From contig JAEVLN010000003.1 in assembly GCA_018350325.1 (NCBI GenBank), positions 455,985 to 519,984 on the forward strand: a DNA stretch of 64,000 bases. The letters are read 5' to 3'. A program made the translations under genes and the position numbers. This DNA comes from Globodera rostochiensis. Lineage: Eukaryota > Nematoda > Chromadorea > Rhabditida > Heteroderidae. The notes below the pieces were generated by a model. The model was not told the origin of the DNA. It saw nothing but the letters and a program-made list of their open reading frames with translations, and ran no database searches. The first letter of the stretch is position 1; the number at the start of each line of letters is the position of its first letter. Shown here piece by piece: positions 56,797-64,000 of this stretch.

Positions 56797-57670
56797 AATC
56801 TAGCAAACGTTTTTTTTAAAAAAATTGAATGCAATTTGTCGTCCACACACAAGAAGGCCTCGCGCTCGATAAGCATCGCAGTATTTTTCCACGATTTCTT
56901 AATAATTTACGAGCTCTGGATTTGTTAAATTTTGGGTAGCCATTACTAAGGAGGAGTACTAACGAAAATTGTATAATGGCGTCTCAGAATCAAATTTTGG
57001 TGTTTCATATTTTGGTGATGCGTTTGTCTGCGCCCCCCAACCGTCCAATGTTTCCCACGACTGTCGCTCTTTCGCAGAATGAAGATGACGAAATCTCGCA
57101 TTTTATAAATTTGTTTAATTGCAATACACATAAAATTTTATAGGACACTTTGTTGGGGGAATGTAAAAGTCAAGTTTTAAGGTTGTATTTTTGGAATGTA
57201 AATGTAAAAGCCACGGTTGTATTATTTAGAATGTAAAGTCGAGTTTTAAGATTGTATTTTATGGATTTTGATTTTAACGGCGGGCCCAAAAGGCGCCTGA
57301 AAAAGCAATCTGTGTTGAAGTACACAATACATTTTTTATCCAGGTATACACATTCCATTTGGAAATAAATGCATTTGGAAAAAAACGAAATTCGTCCTAT
57401 AATCACTGAACACATTTGCACGTCACAGCTTCTTCTGCAAGACATACAGCTTTCCTTCGGCACCTGCAAAAAAAACATATGCATAAAATCAAAAATTGTT
57501 TCCTCTATAATGGCGAATACCAAACGAACAACCAGAAACAAAAAAAGCGGTCGTCTAGGTTGTACAAAAGCTATTCAAAAAAGGCTGGAAGTGCTTTCAA
57601 GTATCTATTACAACATATGTAAGATTGGTTTACGGGGTCAAGAACCCGTAGTGACTACATTCCTATTATT
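56797..57670. other. Intergenic stretch between TADA3 and a small minus-strand gene
   Basis: No supported gene. At 57175-57260 two copies of GTCAAGTTTTAAGGTTGTAT/GTCGAGTTTTAAGATTGTAT stand 60 bp apart. Confidence 0.45.
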
Positions 57671-58026
57671 TTAACTATTTTTGTGACATAACAAAAACGT
57701 ACGGAGACGACGACGCTCTTCCAAAATCTCTTTAAGCTCGTCGCTGAATTCCGTTCGCGTGAACGGACGAATGTTGTCAAGGTTCATGAGCATATACGTT
57801 GGATACCCCAACATTGACACGACGACAAAGAAGAAAAGACCGAACTTGTGCTTAAAAAAACAAAGGAAGTTCGGGATTTTAAGCCATCTACAATCCCCAC
57901 ACGTACCCAAACCGTAAGATGGCGCATGGGCGGCGCAGATTGGAAAAAATTACGGCACACCGAACGCTTTAACACCAGCTGACCACAACCACGACGAGTA
58001 TGGGCAAAGGCAAGTCGGCCAAACAT
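57671..58026 (-). CDS. Small single-span membrane protein with mitochondrial-type presequence
   Basis: Two exons, 57907-58026 and 57671-57850, give 99 residues. The N-terminus is rich in Arg with no acidic residue for 38 codons (RLAFAHTRRG, LKRSVCRNFF), as in mitochondrial presequences. One hydrophobic span (FGLFFFVVVSMLGYPTYML) follows at about residues 43-61, then a charged, possibly helical tail with EILEERRRLR. Size and layout resemble small respiratory-chain subunits or assembly factors, but I cannot name the family. A TTAG acceptor lies 10 bases before the ATG on the minus strand. Confidence 0.55.
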
Positions 58027-58217
58027 TGTTATTACGCTAATTTTTAAATTAAAAATTGATGAAACACAAAATCAACAATGGTAAACACACACGCATGTGT
58101 TTTGCTTAATTCACAACACAACGAAAATTGATTTAAAAAATGCATTTAAAGTTGATAACAACGGTTGACTAATTGCTACAATGAACGCAGATTTTTGGAA
58201 AGTAAAGGTAGTATAAA

Positions 58218-58392
58218 AATGGTTGACAAAAAACTGTTCGAGACCTTTTCAGACATAAAACAAAAAGTGCATTTGTTTTTGTCACCCCAAGAGATCCTTA
58301 GACACGATTCTGCTGACAATCTGGTCCGCCAAATTGCCACTGTTCAATTCCGGATGATCGGCCAACTGGTAAATCTGAAGAAGTGTACATAG
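58218..58392 (+). CDS. Unidentified 57-residue ORF
   Basis: From ATG 58218 the frame encodes MVDKKLFETFSDIKQKVH and so on, mixed in composition and predicted mostly helical, to TAG at 58390-58392. It lies head-to-head with the mitochondrial-type gene (192 bp between the starts) and tail-to-tail with CGI121. A donor-like GTAAAT at about 58370 could extend it by splicing, but I found no following exon. An in-frame ATG at 58165 is less likely. Function unknown. Confidence 0.35.
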
Positions 58393-58532
58393 CATATATT
58401 AACAACAACAATCTGATTTTTTTAATGAAGCCACAAATTCTGATTTTAGACAAATGCTTCCGAAAAACTGTAATTAACTTGACTGAAAAAGAGGCGTAGA
58501 ACACAAACACGCATAATTTATGCGCAAATCAA

Positions 58533-59283
58533 TCAAATTCGTATTCCCCTGACCAAAAACCCCACGGACACAGTGCCCAAAACCTGTCTGATCAAGGCTT
58601 CGTCCGCAATTTGACGGAGTTTTTCCAGCGCCACCGGTGTGCCTTTGATGCGTTTTGCCGCTTCCATCATTTTCCTTCCTTTCACATCGTCAAAAATTGC
58701 GACCAGCAGCGCATTGGTTGTGGCACTGATGCCAAAAGTGGCCAACGACTCGCGAATATTGCGATTGGGCGATATGCAGTAAATTAGTTCGGCAGAAAGT
58801 GATCCTAAAATTTAATTAATGTTTTATGAAACAGAAACAAAATGTGAACTTACGGGTTGAAAGTTGATTGTGAGCGGCTTGAAAGATCGCTCGATTCGCA
58901 GCTGCAAGGAGTACAAACGGCTCAAATACCTGTTTTATTTTAGTTAATTCAGTAAACATTATTTAGGCATCGGTGTTTTGAGGATCAGGATTAACCAAAA
59001 TAAGTTCTACGCTAACAAATTTTCGGGGTTCGGGTTGTATCTACTATCCCTATTATAGATTACCAATTCAGCTCGAATCAATGCAATATCCAATACTTTC
59101 ACGAGTTCAGCTAATTCTGATGCATTTTCCACATTCGTGAACTGAACAGGAGAAAGAGCGCATTAAAACAATGGCGTCAAAAGAAAAAGGTGGACTGACC
59201 AAACAAACTCGCAGGAATTTTTTTTGCGAATTGTCATAAGGGTCGGGCCTCAATTCAAAAAGCTTGGAGACAGCAGCCTTCAT
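58533..59283 (-). CDS. CGI121/TPRKB subunit of the KEOPS tRNA-modification complex
   Basis: Four exons in phase: 59200-59283, 59064-59141, 58854-58929, 58533-58804; 169 residues (human TPRKB 175). KEOPS adds threonylcarbamoyl to A37 of ANN-reading tRNAs (t6A). CGI121 binds the Bud32 kinase subunit and the tRNA 3' end. The sequence follows the family: FTNVENASELAELVK, then FEPFVLLAAANRAIFQA, then SAELIYCISPNRNI and LATFGISATTNALLVAIFD (human EIIFNLSPNNNI and KKFGISANDTSILIV). The C-terminus IRQVLGTVSVGFLVR matches the final helix region. A TTTCAG acceptor lies about 39 bases upstream of the ATG, possibly for a spliced leader. Confidence 0.88.
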
Positions 59284-60333
59284 TGTGAATTACATTTAAT
59301 CAAGAAAGCATTCGGAGGTTGAGCTGAAATAACGGAGTAGTTGGTTAAGTATAGCAACGGGTGTGAACACGAACTTTGACAGGGCGCCGTTGTTTATTTT
59401 TTTCTCAATAAAGAACGCCAAGGTTTAATTTCAAATTTAAAAGAACGCCAAGGATTAATTTCAAATATTTAATTCGCTTTTTTACAGTCCACGTAGGGAT
59501 TTTAGTTCGCGCACCAGTCAACATTGAACTTTTGGTGTCTAAAAATTGCCGAACTTTAAAATTTTTATGTACGTTTTAAATTTCCCTGCTTTTTGTCAGA
59601 ACACGAATTTTTACTAGACCAGTGAGAATATGTAAGACTGAATTGGGGAGCTAGAGATGATGTTTCAGTATTGCGATAAAATCGAGCATTAGCAAAACAA
59701 CAGCAATGCAATGTCATGGTTCATGTAGGCCACCGCAAATTCTTCCGTCTTCAATTTTGGAAGCCGCAGATTCCCCTGTTCTACAACCTGATCGGAAATG
59801 AACTCAAAGTTATGTTTATTGATATATTGATGTACACGAAGTCTCGGCGCTCGTTCCCCCGAAATCTTGGTGCCAATTTCCGTCCTCGGTCTCGAGTTTC
59901 AGTAAATTCCAAGTCTCGAGCATACAAGGACTTTAATCACTGTTTTTTTAAACGAAACTATGGAATGGAAACTCTATTAATTTATGTACATATTTTGCTC
60001 GTTTAATAATCTTTTTCAACTTTGTTGATTTTCAGGGTATCTCTATTTATTTAACTTAGCTAATTAATATTGGTTGTTTAATTGTGTTCTGTTAAACGAA
60101 TCTTGTTGGTTAAACAGTTTCTTTCCTTCCTGTGTTATCATTTCGAGTAAAGCAGTGTGTTTTTCGGATTTTTCTGTAGTAAAGGTGAGCTCGCTGCGTT
60201 CATTTTTTCAATTTCTGCTTGAAAAAAAAACCAAAAATAGTCTTGACACAATTTTGAAAATCCCTGACCAGGGAATTAATTGCAATTAAGCAGCAAGTTT
60301 CTGATTTCAGTTCATCTAAACAACAAAAGGCTG
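59284..60333. other. Divergent upstream region of CGI121 and the hnRNP gene
   Basis: No supported exon. Diverged TCTCGAG words at 59836-59930 resemble MITE family A/D. TGATTTCAG ends at 60310, 23 bases before the hnRNP start. Confidence 0.4.
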
Positions 60334-62775
60334 ATGGCTAGTCAGGCAATGAACGACGTGCAAAAAGTGAACACCGCGATTAAAGAGGAATTGGATTCCA
60401 ACGGCTTCATTGATGAACAGCAAAAGCATTTGAACGGGTTGACATTGGACGATGTCGGCGGTGGTGATGGGACAGAAACGGCGACCGATGATGACACGAC
60501 CAAAAATGAGACTAACGGCAAAGGGAATGAAGAGAAGTATAGCCATTTCTTCGCGGCAGTCGTCCAGAATTATTGTTTAAAGTTTAAACCGAACTTTTGG
60601 CGTAAAAATGCGCAGACCCTAGGTCTTTCTTTACTTCATTTTTGCAATGCACTTCCTTAATCATTTTTTTTGTTGTTTAAATTTAAACAATTTGAATTGT
60701 TCTGGACGATTGCCTTTCACAATTTAAATGCAAATTAAAAGTTTAGTTAATATTAATATTTTTCAGAAAGATTTTCTGTGGTGGGATAAGCTACGAAACG
60801 TCAAATGAAGACTTGAGTAACAATAAATTTTTACAATTTTTAATCAAATTTACATAATTCCAGCTTTGTTTTTCGGCCAGTACGGGAAGGTGAAGGAGGT
60901 GCAAGTGAAATATGATCGAATGGTAAGAGTGCTTTCCTTTTTTTGTTTTGAAAATTGTGTGTTTTTTGGCTATTTTAGATTTCGTTAAATTGATCCCTGT
61001 CACTCTTTTAGATTATTTTGAAACCAAATTCAAGACTTAGTATTCGATGCTTTAAAAATCGAACTGGAAAAATGCAATTTTTTTTAGACCGGACGTTCGC
61101 GAGGCTTCGCCTTTGTGGAGTTTGATACGGTTGCTGCATGTCAGGCGTTCGTTTTGTTTTTTATTTGTTTTTGTATAAAATTCCAATATTAACCCGCTGA
61201 AAAATGTAAAATGTGTTGAGCACGTTTAGGTCGCTTGTGCAGCGTGAACAAGTGATAAAGGGCAAGCAGTGCGAGATAAAGCCGGCCAAGTCCAGGGAAG
61301 TCGGCTACATGGTAAGGGCAAAATGATGAGGGCCGATGCTTATTGCTGCACATATTTTGTTGTTTCTTTCAGAACAAGAAGGTGTTTGTCGGAGGACTGC
61401 CTGGCGACTTTCCAGGTTTGTGTGCCCTCCACTGGTTCAATGCGATGGCATCAGAAACAAATTTGAACATTTAACGTTTCGGAAACCCATAAAAAAATTC
61501 TCCGTCGACTCTTACTCATTTGTTCTGTTGTTTTTGAGTAAAGTCGGAAAACATTTTTTTTGTTTAGAAGAGGAACTGCGAAAGCACTTCACCCAATACG
61601 GCAAGGTGGAAGAGATTGAGTGGCCCTTTGACAAACAGTCGAGAACGCGCAAAAACTTTGCATTTGTCGTGTTCGACGATGAGGAGTCGGCGGACCGGGC
61701 GGCCGCGTTGCCGAAACAGCATTTTGCGTCCCGGGAGGTCAGCGCCGAGCCGTAGTCGAAACAAAACTATATAGTGGATAAAGGAAAATTCGGGGAATTA
61801 TTCCGTATATCATTAGGAGAATATTGAATAGAGTCATCGCTTGGAAATTTTCGGTTATTCAATACCGAACCCCAAAATTTCGGTAACCCGGAACCGGAAA
61901 AGCACCGTTTCTACGGTCCGGAACCGACAAACCCCGTGAATGACTATCATTTTGACCGTTTTTTTGAACAAAATAATTTTTGTGAGCACGTTTTTATATC
62001 AAATTTGAATTTTAGTCCAATGTGTTTCAGTGTGACGTCAAGAAGGCGGTGCCGCAAAGCAAACGCAGCACGTTCTTGCGTGCCGGTAACATGATGCGCA
62101 ACGCGTTCATTGGTGGCATCGGAGGTGGCGGTACTGTCCATGCCAGCATCGGAGCGGGCGGAGGCGGCAATGCCATTCGTGGAGGGCCTCACCACCACCA
62201 TCATCATCACCAACAGCAGCAGGTACTTCTCTGCACACAATTGTAGAATAATTTTATTGTCAACGCCAGCAAATGCCGCTGTATCCAAACGCTGCGTCAG
62301 CCGCCGCCTACGCGCACTGGTACTACAACGCGGCGGCCGCCGCGGCATACGGCGCCGGATGGTGAGTGCATGTCCTTTTTTTTAAAATAATTTTTAAACA
62401 GAATTAAACAATTTTCTTTCAAATATTTTGGCTTTTTCGGATCATCGCCTCCTCCAACCACCCTTTTGTTGTTTATAACACCCGTAATAGCCAGCAAGAT
62501 TAACTGGAACCTTTCTGAAAATCTATTTTACACACAGGTACACCACCACTGCACCGGCGGCAGGGAATGCTGCAGCTTCTGCGGCTGCAACTCCGACTGC
62601 AGCGGCATGGTTCAATGGACAGCATCATCAACAGCAGCAACATCACCACCACCAACAGCAGCACCACCACCATCAGCACAACAACGCGGCGGCGGCAATG
62701 TGGAACAACAATGGGCATGCGCAATCTACTGCTGTTGCACATCACCAGAGTGTCTTAAACAATCACGGCGAGTAA
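60334..62775 (+). CDS. hnRNP of the SQD-1/Squid type, two RRMs with a His/Gln/Ala-rich tail
   Basis: Ten exons in phase: 60334-60536, 60767-60816, 60864-60922, 61088-61146, 61230-61311, 61373-61415, 61568-61737, 62031-62222, 62270-62361, 62538-62775; 395 residues. RRM1 has RNP2 KIFCGGIS and RNP1 RGFAFVEF. RRM2 has RNP2 KVFVGGLP and RNP1 KNFAFVVF. The linker QCEIKPAKSREVGY and the stretch EIEWPFDKQSRTRKNFAF followed by CDVKKAVP are typical of the Squid/hnRNP AB group, which binds mRNA for localisation, splicing and translation control. The tail is Gly-rich, then Ala/Tyr-rich (AHWYYNAAAAAAYGAGW), then His and Gln runs. It is probably disordered and prone to condensation. The start follows a lone TTTCAG. 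The donor after GAAGAGAA (60536) is chosen because it joins RNP2 in phase. Confidence 0.9.
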
Positions 62776-64000
62776 TGAAAGAGAGAGGGGAGAGCGAGAG
62801 AAGAATGAATGATGAATTATTATTTGAGTAACAAAAATGATGAGAAACATACCAAAAAACCAAACACACCCATTTTTTTTCCACCGTCATACCCTCAAAC
62901 TTGGCCTCCGACTGTTTTTTTTAATGTTTTGCTATCTTCAGGGGCGTGTAACCGGGGGAAATGGACATTTTTTATCGTGGTTAATCTGTGATTGTGCAGG
63001 GGGAAGTTCTGGTTATTGTCGTAAAAAATTTTTTGTTACTTTTCTTGAAAACATTCCGCCGAATTCAATGAAAGAATTCGTTGGTTGCACACACACTCTA
63101 CGCCCCTGGGGTGTTGTCACTCTCTTCTCTGTTGTTGTTTGTTTTTTTTCCTTCCTTTTTTGTGCTTCATTCACATTCACCAAAAACATCGATTGATTGA
63201 CCGCGACTGATCCGATGGTTCGCTGATGATGGATGATTAGGGATCATCATCACAATGTTAACTTTCTTTCCCACCCCATTTTTCTTTCACTCCTCCCCCC
63301 CCCACCCCCTTTTGTCCTCAAAAATCGTCAGACAGAGCGACACGCACACCAACCAACCTCCTTCCAAATGCTGGGATGTTTTGTGTGCAAACCCAACAAA
63401 AGAACACAAAAACGCGTTGCTTAAATTTTTTTTTTTTTGCCTTAATGTATGGTGATGCGCGCATAAAAGTTCGGCCAATCAGCAAGTCGGCCAAATTGTG
63501 TTATATGATTATTATTAAAGTTTTAGGGACTATCGTCCGTATTCATTAGCTGATTATTTTGCAAAAAGCGGCCGGCATAAATTCGGTCGGGTCTTTTTAG
63601 TTCAACTTTAAAGCCTCCGGGGAGGGGGGGGGGCGGAGACTGCAATTCCACATCGACCTTTTAATCACGTTGTTCGGCGACCAACAGCCTTTGTGTTCCG
63701 AGGACCGCAATCACTGAAAATGTGACCTTTAATTTTAAATTGAATTTTACTATGCCATTTTATTTTGTTTGAAAACGATGAAATAAAAGAATTCAAAAAA
63801 AAACATTTTTATGGAAACTGTGTGCATTCCGTTCGTGATTTCGTCCATTTCTGTGTGCCTTCTTTAATCGGCAGAAGCGGCTGGTTGAGTTGCTGGCGGT
63901 GGCCCCTCCTTGCCGAGATCATTCTCTTCTGGGCTCTTGCACTACAAAGTGAATAAATAATTCTTTTGGCTCAAATTATTGGTATAAATTATGGAGCAAT
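62776..64000. other. hnRNP 3' untranslated region and downstream sequence
   Basis: It begins with a purine stretch (AAAGAGAGAGGGG). AATAAA-type signals occur at about 63781 and 63953. A possible exon start (ATCGGCAG then AAGCGGCTGG) near 63875 is not enough to call a gene at the window edge. Confidence 0.4.

Noticed and set aside
62500..62745. Leu/Val-rich minus-strand frame
   Set aside because: Antisense of the His/Gln repeat tail of the hnRNP.

Overview
The window looks like a nuclear contig of a nematode, most likely a plant-parasitic tylenchomorph of the cyst-nematode kind. Introns are numerous, mostly short, and end in TTTTCAG or TTTTAG. The conserved proteins align best, from memory, with their Caenorhabditis counterparts. 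Several start codons sit a few bases after a lone splice acceptor, as expected of spliced-leader trans-splicing. Two GC-AG introns occur; I recall these as frequent in Globodera. The species assignment is inference: no rRNA or mitochondrial marker is present and no search was run.

Layout. 1-14 kb is gene-poor, built of duplicated blocks, minisatellites and small transposons. It holds one copy and one broken copy of a small secreted, probably GPI-anchored Ly6-like gene, and a new-looking secreted cysteine-rich gene with duplicated modules. 14.97-20.79 kb is the most striking locus: one continuous 23-exon reading frame that joins a complete GH37 trehalase to a complete cathepsin B-like protease. 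21.5-24.7 kb repeats the Ly6-like block of 0.76-4.06 kb. 25.1-35.4 kb is a calcineurin A catalytic-subunit gene on the minus strand, its 3' introns swollen by repeats and MITEs. 35.4-40.2 kb is repeat-rich (145-bp promoter repeat, 59-bp minisatellite, purine-rich strand, foldback element).

40.2-62.8 kb is a compact run of housekeeping genes: nucleolin-like acidic-repeat RRM protein (+), rabenosyn-5 (+), a MEP-1-like multi-zinc-finger protein (-), TADA3/Ada3 of SAGA (+), a small mitochondrial-looking membrane protein (-), an unidentified 58-codon frame (+), the KEOPS subunit CGI121/TPRKB (-) and an hnRNP of the SQD-1/Squid type (+). These act in separate processes: ribosome biogenesis, endosomal Rab5 traffic, chromatin repression, histone acetylation, tRNA t6A synthesis and mRNA binding. 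There is no sign of a pathway cluster.

Non-coding highlights: several hAT-like MITE families, most with exact 8-bp target duplications. One 962-bp element can be compared with its own empty site in a duplicated block of the same window. There are also two foldback elements with internally repetitive arms, a dispersed CGGCGGCGCC palindrome, and a copy of the trehalase promoter uncoupled from its gene. All exon coordinates were read by hand from splice signals and phase. They are internally consistent (phases sum correctly) except where stated.
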